This document shows positions 42,357 to 50,471 of a stretch of 64,000 nt of DNA, piece by piece (within the stretch, counting starts at the first letter, position 1; each line of letters starts with the position of its first letter). The translations under genes were made by a program, and so were the position numbers. This stretch comes from Thermus thermophilus. Lineage in GTDB: Bacteria > Deinococcota > Deinococci > Deinococcales > Thermaceae. Under the pieces are notes generated by a model. It saw nothing but the letters and a program-made list of their open reading frames with translations. It was not told the origin of the DNA and did not search any database. The stretch covers positions 1,426,001 through 1,490,000 of the forward strand of contig NZ_AP025158.1 in the NCBI RefSeq assembly GCF_019974155.1. The letters are read 5' to 3'.

Positions 42357-44933
42357 TCACCCCGCGTTCCTGAGGCCCGCCGCCACGCCCAGGATGGAGA
42401 GGAGAAGGGCCCGCTTCAGGGCTTCGTCCTCCTTGCCCCCGGGGGCCCGGTAACGGCGGAGAAGCTCCACCTGGACGATGTTGATGGGGTCCACGTAAGG
42501 GTTACGGAGCCGGATCTGCCGCTCCAGGGTCCTCTGGTTGTGGAGAAGGGGGGCCTGGAAGACGGCCTCCAAAAGGGCCACGGTACGGGCGTGTTCCTCC
42601 GTAAGCCGGCGGTAGAAGAACCTCAGGGGCTCGGGGACCAGGCGCAGATAGAGGCGGGCCACCCCCATATCCGCCTTGGCGAGGGCCATGGCCGCGGCCT
42701 CCAGGGTGGAAGCGAAGAAGGGCCAGTCCCGGTACATCTCCCGGAGGAGGTCCAAAGGAAGGACCTCCAAAGCGGAGAGGCCGTACCAGCCGGGCAGCAG
42801 GACCCGGACCTGGGTCCAGGCCATGACCCAGGGGATGGCCCGGAGGTCCCGGATGTCCCGCACCCGCCCCCGGCGGTACACGGGGCGGCTGGCGATGGGA
42901 AGCTCCCCGATCTCCCGGATGGGGGTGAAGGCCTCAAAGAAGTCAAAGAACCCCTCCTCTTGGAGGAGGGCGCGGTAGCGGCGGGTGCTCTCCTCCGCCG
43001 CCTGGGCCAGGGCCTCCCGCCAGCGCGCCTCGGGCTCCCGGCCGGGGCCCAGGGCCGCCAGGGCGAAGTGGTACAGCATCTGCTCCAGGTGGCGCACGGC
43101 GAGGTCGGGGTGGCCGTACCGGTCCGCCAGGGCCTCCCCCTGCTCCGTGAGGCGGATCCTCCGCCCCACGCTCCGGGGCGGGAGGCTCGCGATGGCCCGG
43201 CCCGCGGGGCCCCCGCCCCTCGCCGTGGAGGTCCCCCGGCCGTGGAAGAAGTAGACGGGAAGCCCCACCTCCTCCCCCACCCGGCTCAAAGCCTCCTGGG
43301 CCTCGTAAAGGGCGAGGTTGGCCATGAGGAAGCCCGCGTCCTTGTTGGAGTCGGAGTAGCCGATCATCACCTCCACCCCGCCCCGCCCCCGGGCGTGGGC
43401 CAGGAAGATGGGGTTCTCCAGGAGGCGGCGGAGCACCCCGGGGGCCCGCCTCAGGTCCTCCAGGGTCTCAAAGAGGGGGACCACGTCAAAGGGGAGGGGG
43501 CGGCCTGGGCGGTAAAGCCCCACCTCCCGGGCGAGGAGGAAGACGGCGAGGAGGTCCTCCGGGTGGTGGGTCATGGAGACCACGTGGGCCCCCTTGTCCC
43601 GCCAGGCCCGGAGGGCCTCCAGGGCCACCCTTAGGGCCTCCCCCTCCGGGGCCTCCCCCACGGGGAGGAGGGGGCGGGCGGTCTTAAGCTCCTCGGTGAG
43701 GAGGCGCTCCCGTTCCTCCTGGGGAAGGGCGAGGAAGTCGGGGTGGACCCCGCCCGCCCGGAGGAGCTCGGCCGCGGCCTCAAGGAGCCTCCCCGACTCC
43801 TCCCTGAGGTCCAGGGGGGCGAGCTCCAGGCCGAAGGCGGAAAGGCGGGCCTCCAAAGGGCCCAAGAAGGCCTCGGCCACCCGGCCAAGCCCCACCTCCC
43901 TAAGCCCCCGCTCCGCCGCCTTGAGGGCGGCGAGAAGCCCCTCCGTGGTGGCCTCCTCCCGCTCCAAGGCCCGGTACAGGGCGGCAAAGTAGCGGCGGTA
44001 GGGCTCCCCCATGAAGCGCTCCACCCCCTCTCCCCTCTCCCGCACCTCCCGGGGAGCGGGGACGCGGGTCTCGGCCAGGGAGAGGTCGCGCACGAGGTCC
44101 TCGAGGGCCTCCAGAAACCGCCTCCGGGCCACCTCCCGGGCGTAGCGCCCGGCGAAGGCGGTGACCTCGGGGGTGACGAAGGGGTTGCCGTCCCGGTCGC
44201 CGCCGATCCAGCTCCTGAAGCGCACGGGGCTTTTCAGGCGGGGTCTTCGCCCGTACACCCTCTCCAGGGCGGCCTCGAGGCCCGCCACCACCCGGGGCAC
44301 GGCCTCCCACAGGGTGGTGGGCAGGTAGTAAAGCCCCCCCTTGATCTCGTCCTCCACCGTGGGGCGGGCCTTGCGCACCTCCTCCGTGGCGTAGAGGAGG
44401 GCCACCCGGGCGGCGAGCCTTTCCTTCTCCCCCGCCTCCAGCTCCCTCTGCAGGGCCTCGAGGTGGTGGCGCAGGGTGCGGCGCCGGGTCTCCGTGGGGT
44501 GGGCGGTGAAGGTGAGGAGGAGCTCCAGGCGGTTCAGGTGGGCCTCGGCCTCCTCCAGGGAAAGCCCCCGCTCCTTAAGCGCCTTGGCCAGGGCCAGGAA
44601 GCCCTCGGGCCTGGGGTTTTCCAGGGTCTCGGCCTGGGCCCGCAAGCGGTTCACCCGCACCCGGTGGCGCTCCTCCGCCAGGTTCACCAGGTGGAAGTAG
44701 TGGGTGAAGGCCCGCACCAAGGCCTCGGCCTCCTCGGTGGAAAGCCCCTCCACCCGGGCCAAAAGGGCCTCTCCCGCCGCCTCGTCCCCCTGGCGGCGGG
44801 CCTTGGCGAGGGCCCGCACCTCCTCCACCAGGGCGAAGAAGCGCTCCCCGGAGAGGGTCCGGATGGCCTCCCCGAGGAGGCGGCCGAGGAGGTCCACCTC
44901 GGCCTTGAGGAGGGCGAAGGGGTCCTGGCTCAC
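42357..44933 (-). CDS. ppc: Phosphoenolpyruvate carboxylase
   Basis: Carboxylates PEP to oxaloacetate to refill the citric acid cycle. 858 residues, slightly short of the usual 880-950. Catalytic segments are [20 protein letters not shown] (catalytic His), [26 protein letters not shown] and [19 protein letters not shown]. The C-terminus ends [15 protein letters not shown], matching the family's xNTG-like tail. It starts with GTG in a four-base overlap with ymdB. In-frame beyond its TGA, 25 more sense codons follow to a second TGA. Confidence 0.95.
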   Translation of the reverse strand: MSQDPFALLKAEVDLLGRLLGEAIRTLSGERFFALVEEVRALAKARRQGDEAAGEALLARVEGLSTEEAEALVRAFTHYFHLVNLAEERHRVRVNRLRAQAETLENPRPEGFLALAKALKERGLSLEEAEAHLNRLELLLTFTAHPTETRRRTLRHHLEALQRELEAGEKERLAARVALLYATEEVRKARPTVEDEIKGGLYYLPTTLWEAVPRVVAGLEAALERVYGRRPRLKSPVRFRSWIGGDRDGNPFVTPEVTAFAGRYAREVARRRFLEALEDLVRDLSLAETRVPAPREVRERGEGVERFMGEPYRRYFAALYRALEREEATTEGLLAALKAAERGLREVGLGRVAEAFLGPLEARLSAFGLELAPLDLREESGRLLEAAAELLRAGGVHPDFLALPQEERERLLTEELKTARPLLPVGEAPEGEALRVALEALRAWRDKGAHVVSMTHHPEDLLAVFLLAREVGLYRPGRPLPFDVVPLFETLEDLRRAPGVLRRLLENPIFLAHARGRGGVEVMIGYSDSNKDAGFLMANLALYEAQEALSRVGEEVGLPVYFFHGRGTSTARGGGPAGRAIASLPPRSVGRRIRLTEQGEALADRYGHPDLAVRHLEQMLYHFALAALGPGREPEARWREALAQAAEESTRRYRALLQEEGFFDFFEAFTPIREIGELPIASRPVYRRGRVRDIRDLRAIPWVMAWTQVRVLLPGWYGLSALEVLPLDLLREMYRDWPFFASTLEAAAMALAKADMGVARLYLRLVPEPLRFFYRRLTEEHARTVALLEAVFQAPLLHNQRTLERQIRLRNPYVDPINIVQVELLRRYRAPGGKEDEALKRALLLSILGVAAGLRNAG

Positions 44934-45688
44934 GGCTCCTCCCAGACGTAGGGGCTTATGGCCACGGGCCTTCCCCCCTCAAAGACGAGCTCCGTGGCGT
45001 GGAGGCGGGCCTTGCCCTGGGCGGCGCGGAAGGGCTGGGGGCGCCCCGTGAGGAAGCGGGCGAGGAAGGTCTCCACCTCGCCCCCGATGATGGAGTGGTA
45101 GGTCCCGGTCATGCCCACGTCGGTCTGGTAGAGGGTGCCCTTGGGCAGGCGGGTGGCGTCCAGGGTGGGGACGTGGGTGTGGGTACCGAGGACCGCGCTG
45201 GCCCTGCCGTCCAGGTAGTAGGCCAGGGCCATCTTCTCGCTCGTGGCCTCGGCGTGCACCTCCACCACCACGTAGTCCGCCTTTTCCACCTCCAAGAGGC
45301 GGTCTAAGGCGCGGAAGGGGTCGTCCAGGGGGTCCATGAAGACCCGGCCCATCACCTGGGTGAAGAGGAGGCTCTCCCCGCCCACCTCCAGCCGCCAAAA
45401 CCCCTTGCCCGGGGTCCCCGGCGGGTAGTTGAGGGGGCGCACCACGGGCTCGGACTCTAGGAGGGCGTAGACCTCCTTGTGGTCCCAGGCGTGGTTCCCC
45501 AAGGAGACGAGGTCCACCCCGGCCTCGCGCAGGAGGCGGTAGCTACGCCGGTCCAGGCCCTTGCCTCTTGCGGCGTTTTCCCCGTTGGCGATGACCAGGT
45601 CGTAGCGGTCGCGAATGTCCGGGAGGTGGAGGCCCACCGCCCGGAGGCCCGGCTCGGCCATCACGTCCCCGATGAAGAGAACCCGCAT
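44930..45688 (-). CDS. YmdB-family metallophosphoesterase (TIGR00282)
   Basis: 252 residues. Metallophosphatase motifs [37 protein letters not shown] and [15 protein letters not shown] give a two-metal site. Homologues hydrolyse 2',3'-cyclic nucleotides and influence motility/biofilm decisions in Bacillus (YmdB). ATG 45688 ([14 protein letters not shown]) lies in a perfect 15-bp palindrome and eight bases after a TATAAT box, so the mRNA is probably leaderless. It is co-translated with ppc. Confidence 0.88.
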   Translation of the reverse strand: MRVLFIGDVMAEPGLRAVGLHLPDIRDRYDLVIANGENAARGKGLDRRSYRLLREAGVDLVSLGNHAWDHKEVYALLESEPVVRPLNYPPGTPGKGFWRLEVGGESLLFTQVMGRVFMDPLDDPFRALDRLLEVEKADYVVVEVHAEATSEKMALAYYLDGRASAVLGTHTHVPTLDATRLPKGTLYQTDVGMTGTYHSIIGGEVETFLARFLTGRPQPFRAAQGKARLHATELVFEGGRPVAISPYVWEEP

Positions 45689-45714
45689 GGGGGCATTATA
45701 TGCCCCCATGCGGG
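45682..45714. promoter_or_regulatory. Perfect 15-bp palindrome over the ymdB start and -10 box
   Basis: CCCGCATGGGGGCAT, three bases, then its exact complement. On the minus strand the centre contains TATAAT and the outer edge the ATG of ymdB. It could be an operator overlapping the promoter, or an RNA hairpin hiding the start codon if transcripts begin upstream. Confidence 0.65.
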
Positions 45715-45895
45715 AGGCCCCCGGTCAACCCACCTGGACATAGGCGTGGCCCTTAGCCTGGAGCTCGCCCAGGGCCCCACGCCCGAGGGGACCCACCTGA
45801 GAACGTCCCCGGAGCGGAGCCGGTCCATGGGAATAGGGTTCTCATTCCACCCGCTCAAGGGGGATATAAGGGGGGAGTCCCTCCGTGTCAAGGGT

Positions 45896-46126
45896 CTAGG
45901 CCTGCCGCCGCTGGAGGAGGTAGACGACCCCATACCCGATGGCCGCCAGGATGAGGACGGGCACGGCGTACTTGAGGAGGAGGAAGATTAGGTCGGAGAG
46001 GGCGAGGAGGACCCTGCCCAGGAAGGTGAAGACCCACCCCCCGAGCCAGAAGGCGAGGAGGACCCCCACGACCACCAAAAGCCCCAGCACCACCCACTCC
46101 AGGATGTCCCTCAGCGTGCGCTCCAT
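45896..46126 (-). CDS. Small membrane protein of unknown function
   Basis: 76 residues starting MERTLRDILEWVVLGLLVVV with two or three membrane helices (including FLLLKYAVPVLILAAIGYGV) and a basic tail (LLQRRQA). It is divergent from recO, with 22 bases between the starts. An upstream in-frame ATG (46141) would add five residues. No family recognised. Confidence 0.65.
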   Translation of the reverse strand: MERTLRDILEWVVLGLLVVVGVLLAFWLGGWVFTFLGRVLLALSDLIFLLLKYAVPVLILAAIGYGVVYLLQRRQA

Positions 46127-46148
46127 GGCTCCAGCATACACTGGAAAG

Positions 46149-46814
46149 GTGGAACGCTACCGGCTGGAAGAGGGCATCGTGGTGGGCCGGAAACCCCTGC
46201 CCCAGGGGGACCTCCTCCTCCGCCTGGTGACGCCCAGGGGGAGCCTCGAGGCGGTGGTCCGGAAGGGGCAAAGGCCCACGGGGCGTACGGGGAGGCTCTC
46301 CCTCTTCCACCACGTGCGCTTCCAGCTCTACGACAAGGGGGAAGGCCTCCCCACCCTGACCCAGGCGGAGCTTTTGGGCAGGCTCCACGGCCTCGAGGCG
46401 CCCCGCCGCTTCCTCCTCGCCGCCTTCCTCGCCGAGCTCGCCTACCGCCTGGCCTCCCCCGAGGCCGCCCCCAGGGTCTACCCCCTTTTGGTCTCGGGCC
46501 TTCGGGGGATCGCCAAACACGAGGACCCCCTCCTTCCCCTGGTCTGGGCGGGCTGGCGGGTGGCCAAGGCGGGGGGGATCGGGCCCAGCCTAGAAGGGGA
46601 AGGCCTCCGCCTAAAGGGGGGGAGGCTCGGGGAGGAGGGGGTCTACTTGGGGCGGGAGGGGGTGGAGGCCCTCAGGGCCACCCTCCGCCTCCCCGGGGCC
46701 CAGGCTCTTCCCCGCCTGGAAGGGGCGCCCCTAAACCGGCTCTTCCTGGCGCTCAAGGCCCACGCGGAGGAGGCCCTGGGGCCCTTGCGCTCGGCGGAGG
46801 CTATAGGGGTTTGA
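46149..46814 (+). CDS. recO: DNA repair protein RecO
   Basis: 221 residues. N-terminal OB fold (YRLEEGIVVGRKPLPQGDLL, then RGSLEAVVRKGQRP) and a helical C-terminal domain (APRRFLLAAFLAELAYRLA). RecO with RecR loads RecA on SSB-coated DNA and anneals strands. Thermus-type RecO lacks the zinc cysteines of some homologues, and none is seen here. GTG 46149 is preferred; an in-frame ATG at 46125 adds eight residues. The 3' end overlaps that of greA by 14 bases. Confidence 0.85.
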   Translation: MERYRLEEGIVVGRKPLPQGDLLLRLVTPRGSLEAVVRKGQRPTGRTGRLSLFHHVRFQLYDKGEGLPTLTQAELLGRLHGLEAPRRFLLAAFLAELAYRLASPEAAPRVYPLLVSGLRGIAKHEDPLLPLVWAGWRVAKAGGIGPSLEGEGLRLKGGRLGEEGVYLGREGVEALRATLRLPGAQALPRLEGAPLNRLFLALKAHAEEALGPLRSAEAIGV

Positions 46815-47271
46815 TCTCCAGGATGGTGTAGACCTGGGCGCCCTTCTTGCCCCGGATCTCCACCACGTCCCCCACCTTCTTGCCCAGAAGGGCCTGGCCC
46901 AGGGGGGACTCGTCGGAGATCTTGCCGCTGAAGATGTCCGCCTCGTGGCTGCCCACGATGGCGAGGGAAAGCCTCTCCCCGGTCTCGGTCTCCAGCTCCA
47001 CCTGGCAGCCCAGGGCCACCTGGTCGTAGGAGCCGTTCCCCTCCACGATGACCGCCCGGGCGAGGAGGTCCTCAAGCTGGGCGATGCGGGCCTCGTTCTG
47101 CCACATGGCCCGGCGGGCCTCGTCGTAGCCCGCGTTCTCCCTGAGGTCCCCCTCCTCCAGGGCCTGCTCAAAGTCGGCGGAGATCTCCTGGCGCTTCACC
47201 GTCTTCAGGTGGTTGAGCTCCTCCTGAAGGCGCCGGTAGCCTTCCGGGGTCAGGTAGACGGGCTTCTTCAT
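46801..47271 (-). CDS. greA: Transcription elongation factor GreA
   Basis: 156 residues. An N-terminal coiled coil (YLTPEGYRRLQEELNHLKTV, and the tip EEGDLRENAGYDEARR with acidic Asp42 and Glu45) enters the RNA polymerase secondary channel to stimulate transcript cleavage. The C-terminal FKBP-like domain includes ESPLGQALLGKKVGDVVE. The DLxEN tip separates it from the Thermus anti-Gre factor Gfh1. ATG 47271 follows GGGAGGAG. Confidence 0.93.
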   Translation of the reverse strand: MKKPVYLTPEGYRRLQEELNHLKTVKRQEISADFEQALEEGDLRENAGYDEARRAMWQNEARIAQLEDLLARAVIVEGNGSYDQVALGCQVELETETGERLSLAIVGSHEADIFSGKISDESPLGQALLGKKVGDVVEIRGKKGAQVYTILEIKPL

Positions 47272-47286
47272 GGGCTCCTCCCGTGC

Positions 47287-47320
47287 AAAAAGGGGCACCA
47301 GCCCAAGGCCTTTGGGCTGG
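47287..47320 (-). terminator. Terminator after pabC
   Basis: On the minus strand CCAGCCCAA and TTGGGCTGG form a nine-pair stem, followed by GTGCCCCTTTTTG. It lies between pabC and greA and would end the pab transcript while allowing some read-through to greA. No separate strong greA promoter is seen apart from TATACT at 47335-47340 inside the end of pabC. Confidence 0.7.
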
Positions 47321-47328
47321 CGGTACCG

Positions 47329-48069
47329 TTACTCAGTATAGCAGGCGGGGCGGAAGCGCTCTATGAGGGGAAGGAGCTCCACAGGGGGCGGCCCCACGGG
47401 GAGGAGGCCCACCCCGCTTCCCGCGAGGAGGAGGTGGCCCCGAAGCCCTTCCGGGCCCAGGCGAACCCGCTCCACCCGGAGGCCCAGGCCCCGGGCGGCC
47501 TCGGCCACCTTCTCCCGGGTGATCCCCTCGAGGCCCCCCTCCAGGAGGAAAAGCGTCCCCTCCCGGAAGAGGAGGGGGCTCGTGCGGCTCCCGTCCACCA
47601 CGTGGCCGGAGGCGTCCAGGAGGAGCCCCTCAAAGGCCCCCTCCTTCCGGGCCTCCTCCAGGGCCAGGCGGTAGGGGAGGTAGTTGCCCGTCTTGTAGCG
47701 GGCGAGGTCGGGGTGGACCCGGTAGCCCGTGAGCCGGACCCGGACCCCCTCCCGGTAGAGGGATGGGGGCAGGGGGGCGTAGGGCCTGGCCTCGGAGAGC
47801 CGCACCCCCTCCCCCACGGTGAGGCGGAGGCGGAGGCAGGGAGCGTCGGGAAAGGCCCGGAGGAGGGCCTCGAGGTCCTCGAGGAAGGCCTCGTCCCCCG
47901 GGTAGAAAAGCCCCAGGGCCAGGGCGTGGCGGCGGAGGCGGGCAAGGTGCTCCTCAAGCCAAAGGGGCCTTCCCCCTTCCGCCCGAAGCGTGGTGAAGAC
48001 GCTCGCCCCGTGGTAGAGGAAGGCCTCGGGGAGGTCTAGGGCGAGGGGCGTGCCGTTTAAAAGCCTCAT
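47329..48069 (-). CDS. pabC: Aminotransferase class IV, probable 4-amino-4-deoxychorismate lyase
   Basis: 246 residues. PLP enzyme of fold type IV; the PLP lysine is in LARYKTGNYLPYRLALEEA, and EGLLLDASGHVVDGSRTSPL and GGLEGITREKVAEAA are family blocks. It would release p-aminobenzoate from aminodeoxychorismate for folate. ATGA overlap with the fused PabAB gene upstream strongly supports this over a branched-chain aminotransferase. Confidence 0.86.
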   Translation of the reverse strand: MRLLNGTPLALDLPEAFLYHGASVFTTLRAEGGRPLWLEEHLARLRRHALALGLFYPGDEAFLEDLEALLRAFPDAPCLRLRLTVGEGVRLSEARPYAPLPPSLYREGVRVRLTGYRVHPDLARYKTGNYLPYRLALEEARKEGAFEGLLLDASGHVVDGSRTSPLLFREGTLFLLEGGLEGITREKVAEAARGLGLRVERVRLGPEGLRGHLLLAGSGVGLLPVGPPPVELLPLIERFRPACYTE

Positions 48070-49928
48070 CCCACCTCCAGGAACCGGGCGAGAAGGAGCA
48101 TGCCGTAAGGGGAAAGCAGGCTTTCCGGGTGGAACTGGACCCCATAGGCCCGCCTCCCGTCCCAGATGGCCATGGGCACGCCGTCTTCCGTCCAGGCGAG
48201 GAGCCTAAGCCTTGGGGGAAGGCGCCTTAAGGCCAGGGAGTGGTACCGGGCGAAGGGGGCGGGGGTCGGGATTCCCTTAAAGAGGCCCTCCCCGGTGTGG
48301 AAGACGGCGTGGGCCTCCCCGTGCACGGGGGCCTCCCGGTAGAGCTCCGCCCCCAGGGCCACCCCCAGGGCCTGGTGGCCCAGGCAGACCCCGAGGAGGG
48401 GAAGCCCCGCCGCCAAGGCCTTCTCCGTCCACTCCAGGACGCGCCCCGCGGTGAAGGGGTCCTTGGGCCCGGGGCCCACCACCAGGTGGGTGAAGCCCTT
48501 TAGGTCCGGGGCCTCCTCCTGGTCCACCACCAAGACCTCGGCCCCCAAGGCCCGCAGGTAGTCCACCAGGTTGTGGCTGAAGGAGTCCCGGTTCTCCAGG
48601 AAGAGGACCCGGGCCCCAAGGCGCCGGGGCGGGGGAGGCGGGCTCCAGGCCGAGGTGGGCTTGGGGGGAAGGGGCCTCTGCCCCGGCCTTCCCCTCTCCA
48701 GGGCCAGGAGGAGGCTTTGCGCCTTGTGGAGGGTCTCCTCGTACTCCCGCTCCGCCTCCGAGGCGATGACCACGCCCGCCCCCGCGGAGAAGAGGACCTC
48801 CTCCCCCACCCTCTGGAAGGAGCGGATGAGGAGGTTGAAGTCCGCCCCCCGCCCCGAGACGTACCCCAGGCTCCCCGTGTAGGCCCCCCGAGGCACGGGC
48901 TCCAGCTCCCTTATGGCCTCCATCACCGTCCCCTTGGGGGCCCCGGTGATCGTCCCCCCGGGGAAGAGGGCGGCGAAGACCTCCCCCAGGGAAGCGTCGG
49001 TGAAGCCCTCCACCTCGGAAACGAGGTGCATCACGTGGGCGTAGCGCTCCACGGTGAAAAGCTCCCGCACCCGCACCGTCCCCGGGCGGGCCACCCGGGC
49101 GAGGTCGTTCCGGAGGAGGTCCAGGAGCATCACGTGCTCCGCCCGCTCCTTGGGAGAGGCAAGGAGTTCTCCCTCTAAGGCCAGGTCCTCCGCCTCCGTC
49201 TTTCCCCTAGGCCGCGTGCCCGCGATGGGCCGGGCCAAGACCCTGGGGCCCACCTTCTTAAAGAGCCTCTCCGGGCTCCCCGAGACCACGGCCCACCCCT
49301 CCCCCTCCAAAAGCCCCATGAAGGGGGAGGGGTTCAGGGCGCGAAGCCTGGCGTAGAGGAGAAGGGGGTCCACGGGGCCCAGGAGGCGGAAGCGGTGGGA
49401 GAGGTTCACCTGGTAGACCACCCCGGCGCGGATCCTCTCCCGCACCTCCTCCACCCCGCGCAAGAAGGCCTCCCGGGGGAAGTCCGAGACCAGGGGGTGG
49501 CGGGGAAGGGGCGGGGGGGCGTAGGGAAGGGGCCGCAAGGGAAAGGAAGGGGCCTCCACGAGCTTCCCCTCGAGGAGGGCGAAGCCTTCCGGGTAGTAGA
49601 GGAAGAAGGCCTCGGGGAGGCCGGGGAGGGGCTCGTGGGTGGGAAGGCCCAGGTGGCGGGCGAACTCGTAGGCGAAAAACCCGATCCAGGCGGGGAAAAA
49701 CCTCTTACCCAGGCCCCTTTCTAGGTAGCGGAAGACCTCCCGGGCCTCCCCCACCCTCTTCCCGTCCAGGTAGAGCCTCCCCTCCCAGACCTCGAGGCGG
49801 TGCGCGGGCCTCACCCCGAGGAGGGAAAGCCGGGAAAAGGGCGTCCTCGGCCCCAAGGACTCCAGGAGGGCGGGCCTTAGGCCCAAGCGCCTGGCGGCGT
49901 GGTAGAGGCCCAAAAGACCCCCGGCCAC
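48066..49928 (-). CDS. pabB: Fused aminodeoxychorismate synthase, PabB-PabA type
   Basis: About 620 residues. The N-terminal two-thirds is the chorismate-binding PabB/TrpE domain (AGVVYQVNLSHRF, FPGGTITGAPKGTVMEAIRE). The C-terminal third is a class I glutamine amidotransferase with nucleophile GVCLGHQALGVALG and the VQFHPES triad. It makes 4-amino-4-deoxychorismate from chorismate and glutamine. GTG 49928 (MAGGLLGLYHAARRL) lies six bases after TATACT, so leaderless; the ORF extends further upstream without support. An anthranilate synthase role is possible but the pabC neighbour argues for folate. Confidence 0.88.
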   Translation of the reverse strand: MAGGLLGLYHAARRLGLRPALLESLGPRTPFSRLSLLGVRPAHRLEVWEGRLYLDGKRVGEAREVFRYLERGLGKRFFPAWIGFFAYEFARHLGLPTHEPLPGLPEAFFLYYPEGFALLEGKLVEAPSFPLRPLPYAPPPLPRHPLVSDFPREAFLRGVEEVRERIRAGVVYQVNLSHRFRLLGPVDPLLLYARLRALNPSPFMGLLEGEGWAVVSGSPERLFKKVGPRVLARPIAGTRPRGKTEAEDLALEGELLASPKERAEHVMLLDLLRNDLARVARPGTVRVRELFTVERYAHVMHLVSEVEGFTDASLGEVFAALFPGGTITGAPKGTVMEAIRELEPVPRGAYTGSLGYVSGRGADFNLLIRSFQRVGEEVLFSAGAGVVIASEAEREYEETLHKAQSLLLALERGRPGQRPLPPKPTSAWSPPPPPRRLGARVLFLENRDSFSHNLVDYLRALGAEVLVVDQEEAPDLKGFTHLVVGPGPKDPFTAGRVLEWTEKALAAGLPLLGVCLGHQALGVALGAELYREAPVHGEAHAVFHTGEGLFKGIPTPAPFARYHSLALRRLPPRLRLLAWTEDGVPMAIWDGRRAYGVQFHPESLLSPYGMLLLARFLEVG

Positions 49929-49934
49929 AGGCGC

Positions 49935-49942
49935 AGTATATT
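49935..49942. promoter_or_regulatory. Overlapping divergent -10 boxes (pabB and Uma2 gene)
   Basis: AGTATATT contains TATACT on the minus strand (six bases before the pabB GTG) and TATATT on the plus strand (ten bases before the Uma2 ATG). Sigma factor can occupy only one direction at a time, so the two promoters should compete. Confidence 0.55.
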
Positions 49943-49952
49943 GCGGGCAAGG

Positions 49953-50471
49953 ATGGACAAGCACCGCTTCACCGTGGAGGCCTACCGCAAGGCCCACGAG
50001 GCCGGGGCCTTACCCGAGCGGGTGGAGCTTCCGGAAGGGGAGGTTTACGCCGTATCGCCCATGGGGAAAGGGCACCGCCTCTACGTGATGCCCCTGGACC
50101 GGCTCTTCCAAAAGCCCCTGGGAAGCGAGGCCGCGGTCATGGTGCGGTGTCCCCTTCTCCTCTCCGGGACGTCCGAACCCGTGCTCGATCTCGTCCTCCT
50201 GCGCCCGCCCCTGGAGGCCTACCGGGAGAGGGACCCCGGGCCGGAAGACGCCCTTTTGGGGGTGGAGGTGGCCGAGACCGCCCTGGTCCAGGACCGCGCC
50301 CTCAAGCCTCCCCTCTAAAAGGCGGGCATCCCCGAGGCCTGGATTGTCCACCTGCTGGAGGAAGCGCTGGAAAGCTACGCCTTCCCTCACTACCTCCCCG
50401 AGCGCCACCCCAAGGGGGAAAAGGTGGCCCCCAAGGCCTTTCCTAGGAAGAAACTCGCCTGGTGGGTTTAG
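49953..50471 (+). pseudogene. Uma2-family (DUF820) nuclease-like gene with an in-frame stop
   Basis: MDKHRFTVEAYRKAHEAGAL through VELPEGEVYAVSPMGKGHRL and LDLVLLRPPLEAY resembles Uma2 proteins of the PD-(D/E)XK fold. After DRALKPPL there is TAA at 50316, then the same frame resumes as KAGIPEAWIVHLLEEALESY to LAWWV and TAG at 50469. Intact homologues read L-Y-x-K-A-G-I-P-E at this point. A substitution or small in-frame change has created the stop. The common EPD catalytic motif reads SEPVLDLVL, a further sign of decay. Confidence 0.75.

Noticed and set aside
43743-44951. 402-codon frame opposite ppc
   Set aside because: Antisense shadow; PEP carboxylase motifs are clear on the other strand.
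45715-45895. Possible small gene on the plus strand between ymdB and the small membrane protein gene
   Set aside because: The frame (VALSLELAQGPTPEGTHL and on) has no start with ribosome-binding site and no recognisable family; it may be a remnant.
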